NCBI GenBank assembly: GCA_050732995.1 | Contig: JBOHSA010000236.1 | Coordinates: 1 to 26,911, forward strand | Direction of reading: 5' to 3' | DNA from: JBOHSA01 sp050732995 | Lineage (GTDB): Bacteria; Gemmatimonadota; Gemmatimonadetes; Gemmatimonadales; GWC2-71-9 | Length of the DNA stretch: 26,911 bases | Part shown: piece by piece, positions 7,767-15,459 of the stretch | Layout of the letters: the number at the start of each line of letters is the position of its first letter | Numbering within the stretch: position 1 is the first letter of the stretch | The notes under the pieces: model-generated | What the model was told of the DNA's origin: nothing | What the model saw: only the letters and a program-made list of their open reading frames with translations | The model's database searches: none | Translations under genes and position numbers: made by a program

Positions 7767-9749
7767 ATGGTGAGAGTCGGCGTCGACGTCGGCGGGACGT
7801 TCACCGACCTCGTGGCGCTCGCCGACGACGGATGCCTCCTCGTCCACAAAGTCGTCAGCACGCCGCAGGACCCCGCGATCGGGTTGTTTCGGGCGGTGGA
7901 CCTGCTCCGGACACCAATCGACGCCTTGATTCACGGCACTACCGTCGCGACCAATGCGCTGCTCGAGCGCCGCGGCGCGCGCGTGGCGCTCGTGACCACC
8001 GCGGGGTTCGAGGACCTGCTGTGGCTCCGGCGGCAGGACCGCCCCGCGCTGTACGACCTCGCGCGGGATCACCCGCCGCCGCTCGTGGAGCGGCGCGCGG
8101 TGGTCGGCGTCGCCGAACGGATGGGGCCTGAGGGCGTCGTGCGGCGGCTCACGCGAGCCGAAGTGACGCGAGTCGTCGCCGCAGTGCGGCGGCTGCGCCC
8201 GGAGGCCGTGGCGGTCTCGCTCTTGTTCGCGTTCCGGCACCCCGCGCACGAGCGCGTCCTCGCGCGGGCGCTGCGCCAGGCGTTGCCGGGCGTGCCGGTT
8301 GCGGCGAGCCACGAGGTCCTCCCCGTCTTCCGCGAGTACGAGCGCACCAGCACGACGGTCGCCGAGGCGTATCTGCGGCCCAAGGTCTCCGCCTACCTCG
8401 CGCGGGCCGGCGCAGAAGTCCGGCGGCGCGCCGTCGGGTCCCTGCGCATCATGGCGTCGAGCGGCGGGACGCTGGAGCCGGGTGCGGCGGCCGCGCGGAG
8501 CGCCGCCCTCGCGCTCTCGGGACCCGCGGGGGGCGTCGTGGGCGCTCGGCTGGTGGGGGAGGCGGTGGGGCGGGGTGACTTGCTCACGCTCGACATGGGG
8601 GGAACCAGCGCCGACGCCAGTCTCGTGCTGGACGGGGCGACATTGAGCGAGGGCCTCGGGGCGGTCGGCGGCGTGCCGCTCGCGCTCCCGGCGGTGTTGA
8701 TCGAAACGGTGAGCGCCGGCGGCGGCAGCCTCGCGTGGGTCGACGAGGGCGGCGCCCTGCGGGTGGGGCCGGAGAGCGCCGGCGCGGTGCCCGGCCCGGC
8801 GTGCTACGGCCGCGGTGGGACCGCGCCCACGGTCACCGACGCCTGCCTCGTGCTCGGCTGGCTCGATCCGGCTCAACCGCTCGCCGATGAGGTGCGGCTC
8901 GATCCCGCCGCGGCCGAGCGGGCGCTGGCGCCGCTCGGCGCCGCCACGGGCCGGGACGCCTGCGGGGTGGCCGCGGGGATCGTGGACGTGGCCACCGCTG
9001 TTATGGCGCGGGCGCTGAAGCGCGTGAGCGTCGCGCAGGGCATCGATCCCCGGCGGATGGCACTGCTCCCCTTCGGCGGCGCCGGCCCCCTGTTCGGCTG
9101 CGCGCTCGCCGACGCGCTGGGCATCGCGACCCTGGTCATCCCGCCGCATCCGGGTGTGCTCAGCGCGTTGGGGCTCGCGGCCGCCGCCGAGCGGGTGGAT
9201 CTCCTGGCGTCGTTCCATCGCCCGCTCGCTCGGCTGGACGCCGGGGAGCTACGCCACGCGTTCCAGTCCCTGCTCCAGGCGGGAGCGCGCGAGCTCCCAG
9301 GCGCCACGCTGACCCGGCGCGCCGACTGCCGGTTCGCGGGACAGGGGTACGAAGTCACGGTGTCGGTCGCCGAGGAGACGCCCGCCGCGCCCGCGGAGAT
9401 CGAGCAGGCGTTCCGGACCGCGCATGAGGCCCGCTACGGGCACGCCGTGCCGGATCAGCCGGTCGAAGTGGTGAATCTTCACGTCGTCGCTGAACGGGCG
9501 GTGGCCGTCCCGCGGTTCGGCGGGCGGGTCGGTGTGGGCCGGCCGACGCCGCTGCGACGCAAGATCACGGTTCGGGGCGCGAGTGCCACGGTGCCCGCCG
9601 ACGTCTGGCCCCTGGGCGAGCTGCCCGAGGGGCTCGACCTGCCCGGGCCGGCGATTCTGGCGGGTCCCGACGCGACCGCCCTGATCGAGCCCGGGTGGCG
9701 CGGCCGGGTCCACGCCTCCGGCGCGGTCATCGTGGAGCGGCGGCGGTGA
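7767..9749 (+). CDS. hyuA: Hydantoinase/oxoprolinase subunit A (HyuA type)
   Basis: HyuA-type proteins are the ATP-binding subunit of ATP-dependent hydantoinases, 5-oxoprolinases and related amidohydrolases. The 660-residue protein starts VRVGVDVGGTFTDLVAL (phosphate loop D7-D14), carries HGTTVATNALLER at ~53-65, and a second ASKHA motif DMGGTSAD at ~276-283. A C-terminal part follows from ~500 (RFAGQGYEVTV). The ATG at 7767 has a G-rich Shine-Dalgarno region (GTGGGGGA) just before it, after a 10-nt gap from lnt. Its stop overlaps hyuB as GTGA, so the two subunits are translationally coupled. The substrate cannot be told from sequence; 5-oxoproline, N-methylhydantoin and acetone-type carboxylase relatives share this fold. 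Confidence 0.92.
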   Translation: MVRVGVDVGGTFTDLVALADDGCLLVHKVVSTPQDPAIGLFRAVDLLRTPIDALIHGTTVATNALLERRGARVALVTTAGFEDLLWLRRQDRPALYDLARDHPPPLVERRAVVGVAERMGPEGVVRRLTRAEVTRVVAAVRRLRPEAVAVSLLFAFRHPAHERVLARALRQALPGVPVAASHEVLPVFREYERTSTTVAEAYLRPKVSAYLARAGAEVRRRAVGSLRIMASSGGTLEPGAAAARSAALALSGPAGGVVGARLVGEAVGRGDLLTLDMGGTSADASLVLDGATLSEGLGAVGGVPLALPAVLIETVSAGGGSLAWVDEGGALRVGPESAGAVPGPACYGRGGTAPTVTDACLVLGWLDPAQPLADEVRLDPAAAERALAPLGAATGRDACGVAAGIVDVATAVMARALKRVSVAQGIDPRRMALLPFGGAGPLFGCALADALGIATLVIPPHPGVLSALGLAAAAERVDLLASFHRPLARLDAGELRHAFQSLLQAGARELPGATLTRRADCRFAGQGYEVTVSVAEETPAAPAEIEQAFRTAHEARYGHAVPDQPVEVVNLHVVAERAVAVPRFGGRVGVGRPTPLRRKITVRGASATVPADVWPLGELPEGLDLPGPAILAGPDATALIEPGWRGRVHASGAVIVERRR

Positions 9750-11311
9750 CCCTTGACGCCGTCGGGCTCGAGGTAATGGGGCACGCCTTCGCCTCCATCG
9801 CGGAGGAAATGGGACTCGTGCTGGTACACACCGCGCTGTCGCCCAACATCCGCGAGCGGCGCGATGCCTCCGCCGCGCTGTTCGACGCCGACGGTGAAAT
9901 GATCGCCCAGGCGGCGCACATCCCGGTGCACCTCGGCGCGATGGCCGAAGCGGTGGCGGCGGTCCGCGCCCAACACCCAGCGCCCACGCCGGGCGAGCTG
10001 TTCATTCTCAACGACCCCTATACCGGCGGCACGCACCTGCCCGACCTCACGCTCGTCGGAGCGATCGACGTCGAAGGGCGCCTGGGCGGCTACAGCGTCG
10101 TGCGCGCGCATCACTCCGACATCGGCGGGGTGCAGCCCGGGAGCATGCCCGCCGGCGCCCGCGAGGTGTTCGCCGAGGGGCTGATCCTGCCGCCGGTCCG
10201 CTTCACGGACGAGGTAGAGCGGGTGCTGCTCGCCAACGTGCGCACCCCGGGGATCCGGCGCGGAGATCTCGCGGCCCAGCGGGCGGCGGTCCAGCGGGGA
10301 GGCGATGGCCTGCGGGCGCTCGTGACGCGCTACGGGTGGGACGAGGTGCGCGCCGCGGCGCGGGATCTGCTCGCCTACGCCGAACGCCGCACCAAGGTAA
10401 CGCTGGCGCAGCTCCCCTCCCGAAGGCGACCGTGCGTGGCGGTCGATACGCTCGAAGGGGATGGCGTCGAGGACCGGGACCTCGAGATCCGCGTGCGCGT
10501 CGCGCTCGAGGACGGGGTGCTGCACGCCGATTTCACCGGCACGGCGCCCGCGGCGACGGGGAACGTGAACTGCCCGCTCGCCGTCACGCGCTCCGCCGTT
10601 TTGTTCGTCGTCCGCACCCTCCTGCCGGCCGACGTGCCCACGAACGGGGGCGTGAGTCGCGCCGTCCGGATCACGGCGCCGGAGGGTTGTCTCGTCAACG
10701 CGCGGCACCCGTCGGCGGTGGCGGCCGGGAACGTCGAGACGTCCAACCGGATCGCCGATACCTTGTTCTTGGCCCTGGCGGCCGGCGGGATTCGCGTGCC
10801 GGCGCAAGGCCAGGGAACGATGAATAACGTGACGCTGGGAGGGAGCGGGGAGCGGGGAACCGGGACCGGCTGGACGTACTACGAGACCATCGGGGGTGGG
10901 CAGGGGGCGAGCTACGGGGCCGATGGACCTTCGGGGGTCCACGTCGGGATGTCCAACACCCGCAATACGCCGATCGAGGTGCTGGAGATGGAATACCCCG
11001 TGCGCGTGCGCACCTACGCGCTGCGGCGCGGCAGCGGCGGGGTAGGGACGTGGAAGGGCGGGGAAGGCGTTATTCGTGAGTTCGAGGCGCTCGCGCCGAT
11101 GGAGGCCAGTCTCCTGACCGAGCGGCGGCGGCACGCCCCGCGGGGCGCCGCGGGTGGCGGAGAGGGGGCCGTCGGACGCAATCTCTTGCAGCGGCGAGCC
11201 CTGCCGGCCAAGATCGTCACCCGGGTCGCGCGGGGCGAGGTGCTGCGCATCGAGACTCCCGGGGGCGGTGGCTGGGGGCGGGGCAAACCCGAACGGAAAG
11301 GCAAACAATGA
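9746..11311 (+). CDS. hyuB: Hydantoinase/oxoprolinase subunit B (HyuB type)
   Basis: This is the 521-residue partner of HyuA. Family motifs are SPNIRERRDASAALFD at ~32-47, AHIPVHLGAM at ~57-66, NDPYTGGTHLPD at ~89-100 and AGNVETSNRI near 330. The GTG at 9746 overlaps the hyuA stop; the longer open frame upstream lies inside hyuA and lacks similarity. Between NNVTLGG and GWTYYETIGGG (around residues 363-373) the chain carries a Gly/Ser/Glu/Arg/Thr loop encoded by the same heptamer repeat as the palindrome at the window start. The stop overlaps the next gene as ATGA. It probably hydrolyses a cyclic amide with HyuA at the cost of ATP. Confidence 0.92.
   Translation: MTLDAVGLEVMGHAFASIAEEMGLVLVHTALSPNIRERRDASAALFDADGEMIAQAAHIPVHLGAMAEAVAAVRAQHPAPTPGELFILNDPYTGGTHLPDLTLVGAIDVEGRLGGYSVVRAHHSDIGGVQPGSMPAGAREVFAEGLILPPVRFTDEVERVLLANVRTPGIRRGDLAAQRAAVQRGGDGLRALVTRYGWDEVRAAARDLLAYAERRTKVTLAQLPSRRRPCVAVDTLEGDGVEDRDLEIRVRVALEDGVLHADFTGTAPAATGNVNCPLAVTRSAVLFVVRTLLPADVPTNGGVSRAVRITAPEGCLVNARHPSAVAAGNVETSNRIADTLFLALAAGGIRVPAQGQGTMNNVTLGGSGERGTGTGWTYYETIGGGQGASYGADGPSGVHVGMSNTRNTPIEVLEMEYPVRVRTYALRRGSGGVGTWKGGEGVIREFEALAPMEASLLTERRRHAPRGAAGGGEGAVGRNLLQRRALPAKIVTRVARGEVLRIETPGGGGWGRGKPERKGKQ
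10837..10869 (+). repeat. GGGAGCG heptamer repeat inside hyuB
   Basis: The stretch is built from GGGAGCG-like units and shares a run of about 21 identical bases with the heptamer part of the palindrome right arm (reverse strand of ~122-143). It encodes a probable surface loop of HyuB. Confidence 0.7.
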
Positions 11312-11664
11312 CCTGGATACTCGTGGCTCTGCTCGGTCTGGTGGCGGGCGTCATTTCGGGGCTGTTCGGCGTGGGGGGGGCGGTTGTGATCATCCCCGGG
11401 CTCGTGTTGCTGGCGAAACTGCCGCAGCACACCGCCAACGGCACCTCCCTCGCGGCGCTACTTTTGCCCGTCGGCCTGCTCGGCGCACTGGAGTACTACC
11501 GGCGCGGCCAGGTGCACATTCCCTACGCGGCGGTGATCGCGGTCGGCCTGCTGATCGGCGCGCTGGTGGGGGCCAAGCTCGCCGGGTCCATGTCCGACGT
11601 GATGTTGCGGCGGGCGTTTGGCGGGTTCCTGCTGCTCGTCTCCGCGAAGCTGCTCCTGTCGTGA
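11308..11664 (+). CDS. Half-size TauE/SafE-family membrane protein
   Basis: This 118-residue protein has about four hydrophobic segments and the family motif GLFGVGGAVVIIPGLV (residues ~19-34), followed by HTANGTSLAA. TauE/SafE proteins move small organic or sulfur-containing anions across the inner membrane and usually have ~250 residues in two repeated halves; this is one half only, so it would have to act as a dimer. It has its own start (ATG overlapping the hyuB stop as ATGA) and a clean stop, so it looks like a genuine short form rather than a broken gene. Coupling to hyuAB suggests it may transport the substrate or product of that enzyme. It ends 3 nt from the convergent HD-GYP gene. 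Confidence 0.82.
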   Translation: MTWILVALLGLVAGVISGLFGVGGAVVIIPGLVLLAKLPQHTANGTSLAALLLPVGLLGALEYYRRGQVHIPYAAVIAVGLLIGALVGAKLAGSMSDVMLRRAFGGFLLLVSAKLLLS

Positions 11665-11667
11665 GCG

Positions 11668-13605
11668 CTACGTCGCGGCCTTCTCGTACACCTTCCCGTT
11701 CACGAACAGCTTGAACAGCTCCGGATCGAGCTGCCCCTCCTTCACCTCTTCGGCCATGATGTCGAACGCCTTCTCGAGCGGCACGGCCCGCTTGTACGGC
11801 CGGTCCTGCGCCGTGAGGGCGTCGTAGATGTCCGAGATCGTCATCATGCGCGTCTGCACCGGGATCGCCTCCCCCGTGATTTTCCGGGGATAGCCGCGCC
11901 CGTCCATCTTCTCGTGGTGCCCGTAGGCGATCAGGGGCACCTGCTGGAGCTCGCGCGTCCAGGGAATCTGGTTCAGGAAGTTCCAGGTGTGCGTCACGTG
12001 ACTCTCGATCTCCAGCCGCTCTCCGTCGTCGAGGCTGCCCTTGCGGATGGTGAGGAACCGCACTTCGTCTTGGGTGAGGAAGCGCTGCGTGGTCCCCTCG
12101 AAGTCCTCGTACGTCTGACGGGCGAGCGCCGTGAGCTCCTCGAAGCTGCCGGCGGGAAGCACGGTCGGCTCGTTCGCCTTCACGACCGCCCCGAGGAACC
12201 GGTCGAGCTCCTGGAGCTCCGTGCGGTGCTCCCGCTCCAGCCGCTCCCGGAACTCCTCGTAGCCTTTCTTCCCCTGGCGCTCGAGGAATTCGGCGCACTG
12301 GCGCCAGAAGTCCCGCTCCGCCGTGCGCCGGATGAAGCCGTACCGCTGCTGGATCAGCTGGAGGTCCTTGGGATACAGCTTCTTCGCCTTGACGAGCACC
12401 TGCTCGCGCACGCCGACCTTGCCGAAGTCGTGCAGCAGGCCGGCGTAGTAGATCTCGCGGACCTGGTCGCGGGTGAAGCTCACCTGGCGGTACGGGCCGT
12501 CGTCGGCCCGGTCCACCGCTTGCGCCAGGCCCACGGTGTAGTTCGCCACGCGCCCGCTGTGCCCGAACGTGGTCGGATCGCGCTGCTCGATCGCGAGCAC
12601 GGCGGCGTTGACGAACCCCTCGAACAGCCGCTCGATCTCCTCGTACAGCCGGCTGTTCTCGATGGCGACCGCGGCCTGGCCGGCCAGCGCGGTGACGAGC
12701 TCCACGGTTCGTTTGGAGTAGGGCACGACCAGGTGTTCCACGTCCGCCGGGACCGCGAGCACGCCGTCGAGCTTGCGCTTGCGGTTGATGAGCTGCAGCA
12801 CGCCGATGACTTCTTCCTTGTGATCCTTCATCGGGATCACGAGCATCGATTTGGTGCGGTAGCCGTTCCGCTCGTCGAACGAGCGGTTGATTGTGTACTC
12901 GACGTCCGGCGGCAGGAAGTAAGCGTCGTCGATCACCAGCGGCTCGCCCGTGACGGCCGTGTAGCCGGCGAGGCTGGAGCGGTCCACCGGGATGGTGAAC
13001 TCGACGAAGGGCGCCTCGGGTTTGGAGAACGTCTGCGCCAGCCGGATGCGCAGGCGCCGCTGGCCCTGATCGGTGGTCTCCACGAGGTACAGCGAGCCGG
13101 CGTCCGACTGGGTGATGCGACGGGCCTGGGTGAGGATCAGCTCGAGCAGGGTCTTGAGGTCGCGTTCCGTTCCCAGGGCCACGCCGATCCGCGTGAGCTC
13201 GCCGATCTCACGGGCGCGCGCGGCCGCCTCGGTGCGCGCGCGCGCCGTCTCCGCCCGCGCCGCCGCCTCGCGGAACCCCGCCCGGGCCGCGACGAGCAGG
13301 TGGCGCGGAGTCGTCGGATGCTTGAGGAAGCCGGAAAGGAGCTCGACCGGCAAGCTTTCGGGGACGTCCGTCTCGCCGTTCCGCCCGAGGGCCACGATGG
13401 CCCCGCCCGCGTCCACGAAACCCCGCATCACGTCCAGCGGGAACGCCGACCGGATCTCTCCGTCCAGAATGAACACCGTCGGCCGGTCGTCCACCACCAG
13501 ATCCCGCGCGAAGCGCACCTCGCGCGCCTCCACCTGCGAGCCTTCCAGCGCGGCCTCCAGGCCCGCCGGCTGCCAGGTCGGGGCGTGCAGCAGGACGTAC
13601 CTCAC
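11668..13605 (-). CDS. GAF and HD-GYP domain protein with a split HD-GYP domain
   Basis: The 645-residue protein has an N-terminal ~95 residues that may be a degenerate receiver-like domain (VFILDGE, VALGRNG), a charged helix (~105-135), a GAF domain (~140-320) and an HD-GYP domain (~330-620). HD-GYP enzymes hydrolyse cyclic di-GMP. The HD pair is H392-D393 in LLHDFGKVGV, and HHEKMDGRGYP covers 563-573. About 170 residues separate these motifs, against about 55-65 normally; the extra ~110 (roughly 412-522) are rich in charged helix. The core motifs are intact, so activity is likely. The GTG at 13605 is preceded by a GGGAG ribosome-binding motif and overlaps the stop of a possible small ORF. 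Confidence 0.9.
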   Translation of the reverse strand: MRYVLLHAPTWQPAGLEAALEGSQVEAREVRFARDLVVDDRPTVFILDGEIRSAFPLDVMRGFVDAGGAIVALGRNGETDVPESLPVELLSGFLKHPTTPRHLLVAARAGFREAAARAETARARTEAAARAREIGELTRIGVALGTERDLKTLLELILTQARRITQSDAGSLYLVETTDQGQRRLRIRLAQTFSKPEAPFVEFTIPVDRSSLAGYTAVTGEPLVIDDAYFLPPDVEYTINRSFDERNGYRTKSMLVIPMKDHKEEVIGVLQLINRKRKLDGVLAVPADVEHLVVPYSKRTVELVTALAGQAAVAIENSRLYEEIERLFEGFVNAAVLAIEQRDPTTFGHSGRVANYTVGLAQAVDRADDGPYRQVSFTRDQVREIYYAGLLHDFGKVGVREQVLVKAKKLYPKDLQLIQQRYGFIRRTAERDFWRQCAEFLERQGKKGYEEFRERLEREHRTELQELDRFLGAVVKANEPTVLPAGSFEELTALARQTYEDFEGTTQRFLTQDEVRFLTIRKGSLDDGERLEIESHVTHTWNFLNQIPWTRELQQVPLIAYGHHEKMDGRGYPRKITGEAIPVQTRMMTISDIYDALTAQDRPYKRAVPLEKAFDIMAEEVKEGQLDPELFKLFVNGKVYEKAAT

Positions 13606-13709
13606 GGCTTGCTCCCGCCGGGAGGCGAGTCGGTCGACCGGCCGGAATCGAGGGGCAGCGGCTTCACGCCGGTCAACAGGCGATACGGGCGGCGACTCAT
13701 CTGGTCCAC
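13602..13709 (-). CDS. Possible small ORF between csgG-like gene and HD-GYP gene
   Basis: After the CsgG-like stop (13779) the same frame stays open for 58 codons, ending in a TGA at 13604-13602 that overlaps the HD-GYP start as GTGA, the same coupling seen at many real gene pairs here. The first usual start is GTG 13709 (35 residues, MDQMSRRPYRLL...); an ATG at 13700 is also possible, with a weak GGA upstream. The peptide is basic, has no membrane segment and is not one I recognise. The remaining ~70 nt up to 13778 are unassigned and could be an untranslated leader. It may equally be chance; the 4-nt overlap is the main support. Confidence 0.35.
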   Translation of the reverse strand: MDQMSRRPYRLLTGVKPLPLDSGRSTDSPPGGSKP

Positions 13710-13778
13710 GAAGTGGTTCAGCTGGCGGCTCGACGGGCGGTTGTCGAGTTGACCGGATTCATCCGCCGGGGGAGACGA

Positions 13779-14483
13779 TCACGAGCTCCGCAGGCGCTGC
13801 AGGCCCTCGCTCGCCTCGCTGTACTCCGGGAACACCGCCACCGCCCGCTCGAACATTTCGATGGCCTTCGCCTTGTCCCCCCGGTTCTGATACAACAGGG
13901 CGCGCGAGTAGTAGGTGAGTGCCTCCGTCGGCACCTGCCGGCTCATGCGCTGTTCCTGCACCGGCTTGGGCAGCGGCGGGAGGTTCGTCTCTTTCATCAG
14001 TTTCTGCGCCGTGGTCCGGATGATGTCGAACAGGTGATCGCGCTGCATGCGCTCCGCCACCGTCTTGACGATCTCGCTCGTTTCGACGTTCACGACTCGG
14101 GCGTCCACGCGGAAATCGCCGTAGAAGTCGATGAAGCTCCCGGTCACGACGTAGCGGGCCCCAACGAGCTTCCCGATCCGCGCGGCCGTCTGCGCATCCA
14201 CCCGGCCCTGCCCGGCGAGGTTCTGCTCGTCGAGGATCCGCTGGATCGTCTCCCGCTCCACCACGCGCGCTGCCGGGTTGGCCGAGAGCTCGGAGATGAG
14301 CATCGCGGCGAGGCCCACCTGCAGGGCCTCGAAGTTCTCCTTGTCTTGCCCGTAGGAGCCGCCGTTGGTGAACGGCAGAACCGCGATGCCCGGTCGGGTA
14401 TCCTGCCCGGCCGCCGGGGTGGGCGGTGCGCCCCACGCGAGCGCCCCGAGCCCCATGATTGCGAGAATCGAACGCGAACGCAT
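13779..14483 (-). CDS. CsgG/FlgO-like periplasmic protein with C-terminal TPR
   Basis: The protein has 234 residues from the ATG at 14483. A signal peptide (hydrophobic core ILAIMGLGALAWG, likely cleavage near AAGQ-D) is followed by a CsgG-like fold: IAVLPFTNGG at ~33, LISELSANPAARVVER, ILDEQNLAGQG, GKLVGARYVVTGSFIDF and VDARVVNVETSEIV. This pattern is shared by CsgG, FlgO and TolB-N-like proteins. Residues ~190-225 form a TPR unit (YYSRALLYQNRGDKAKAIEM). It has no lipobox, unlike CsgG itself, so a pore role is not supported; a periplasmic assembly role is inference. The Shine-Dalgarno GAGGA lies 7 nt before the ATG, and the MBL gene ends 14 nt upstream. Confidence 0.82.
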   Translation of the reverse strand: MRSRSILAIMGLGALAWGAPPTPAAGQDTRPGIAVLPFTNGGSYGQDKENFEALQVGLAAMLISELSANPAARVVERETIQRILDEQNLAGQGRVDAQTAARIGKLVGARYVVTGSFIDFYGDFRVDARVVNVETSEIVKTVAERMQRDHLFDIIRTTAQKLMKETNLPPLPKPVQEQRMSRQVPTEALTYYSRALLYQNRGDKAKAIEMFERAVAVFPEYSEASEGLQRLRSS

Positions 14484-14497
14484 AATCTGTCCTCGAG

Positions 14498-15382
14498 TCA
14501 AAGAGTCAGCTGCATGCCTTCCTGCGCGGCCAGCACTTCCGCCGGCCGCCTGCGGGCCTTGGCCGCCTTCCGGGCCTGCTCCAGCAGCCCGTCCATCGCC
14601 CGGTCGTCGTGCTCCGGCTCGTGATGGAACAAGACGAGCCGACGCGCGCCGGCCTCGGCCGCCAGCGCCACCGCTTCCTCGTAGGTCGAATGCCCCCACC
14701 CGCGGTGGCTCTCGAGCTCCTCCGGCGTGTACATCGCGTCGTGAATCAGCAGGTCGACGCCCACCAGAAACTCCGTGAACTCCTGCCGCCAACCGGGCGG
14801 TGTGTTGTAATGGCCGCCCCCGCCCAGCTCGTTATCGGTCACATACGCCAGGCTCGGGCCGCCTTCCACGGGTGTGAGGCGGTAGCCCAAGGTCGTCCCG
14901 GGGTGACGCAGCTTCATCCCGCGGACGCGGAACTCGCCGAGCGTGAACTCGCTGGCCCCCGGCTCGACCTGCTGGACCGTCAGCTTGGCCGACAGGGCGT
15001 CCAGCGGCACCGGAAAGACCGCCGGGTCCATCTGCTGGCGCAGGATCGCCTCGAGCGACATCGTGCCCTGCCGCGATCCCCAAATGCGCACCGCGTTGCC
15101 CGGCGCGAAGAACGGCTTGAAGTGCGGGAGCCCCTGGATGTGGTCCCAATGCGCGTGGGACAAGAGGATCTCCGCGTTCACCGCCCCATTCTGCTTCTCG
15201 ACCAGCTCGACGCCCAGCGCCCGGATGCCCGTGCCGGCGTCGAGAATGACCAACTGCCCCCCAGCACCCTGGACAGCGACGCACGGCGTATTGCCGCCGA
15301 AGCGCGCGGTGTGGGCCCCGGGGGTGGGGATGCTACCCCGTGTGCCCCAGAAGGTCACCGTGTAGGCCATGCGTTTGGGCAC
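14498..15382 (-). CDS. Metallo-beta-lactamase-fold hydrolase
   Basis: The 294-residue protein begins with YTVTFWGTRGSIPTPG and FGGNTPCVAV, typical of a phosphodiesterase-like MBL subgroup. Metal ligands are visible as HAHWDH (H76, H78, D80, H81), with TDNE, HDAMY and FHHEP later in the chain as further ligand regions. The substrate is unknown; relatives act on phosphodiesters and cyclic nucleotides. I favour GTG 15382 because a GAGG sits 7 nt upstream; an ATG four codons later (15370) has no ribosome-binding site. It lies 77 nt downstream of the Crp/Fnr gene and 14 nt upstream of the CsgG-like gene, probably in one transcript. Confidence 0.88.
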   Translation of the reverse strand: MPKRMAYTVTFWGTRGSIPTPGAHTARFGGNTPCVAVQGAGGQLVILDAGTGIRALGVELVEKQNGAVNAEILLSHAHWDHIQGLPHFKPFFAPGNAVRIWGSRQGTMSLEAILRQQMDPAVFPVPLDALSAKLTVQQVEPGASEFTLGEFRVRGMKLRHPGTTLGYRLTPVEGGPSLAYVTDNELGGGGHYNTPPGWRQEFTEFLVGVDLLIHDAMYTPEELESHRGWGHSTYEEAVALAAEAGARRLVLFHHEPEHDDRAMDGLLEQARKAAKARRRPAEVLAAQEGMQLTL

Positions 15383-15459
15383 GCCGATACCTCAGCTAAG
15401 CTACTGAAACACCGAAAGCTAGGACAAGCCGCCGCCTCACTCCGGGCGCGTGACCCGCC

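Noticed and set aside
9479..11308. 609-codon minus-strand open frame
   Set aside because: It is the shadow of hyuB, whose family motifs are intact.
11662..11670. Terminator between the convergent TauE/SafE and HD-GYP genes
   Set aside because: Only 3 nt separate the stop codons and no hairpin with a T-run is visible.
11914..13752. 612-codon plus-strand open frame
   Set aside because: It lies opposite the well-supported HD-GYP gene and has the composition of a mirrored high-GC frame, with no recognisable motif.
15383..15459. Separate promoter for the MBL gene in the 77-nt gap after crp
   Set aside because: A TTGTCC is present, but no convincing -10 lies at a proper distance.
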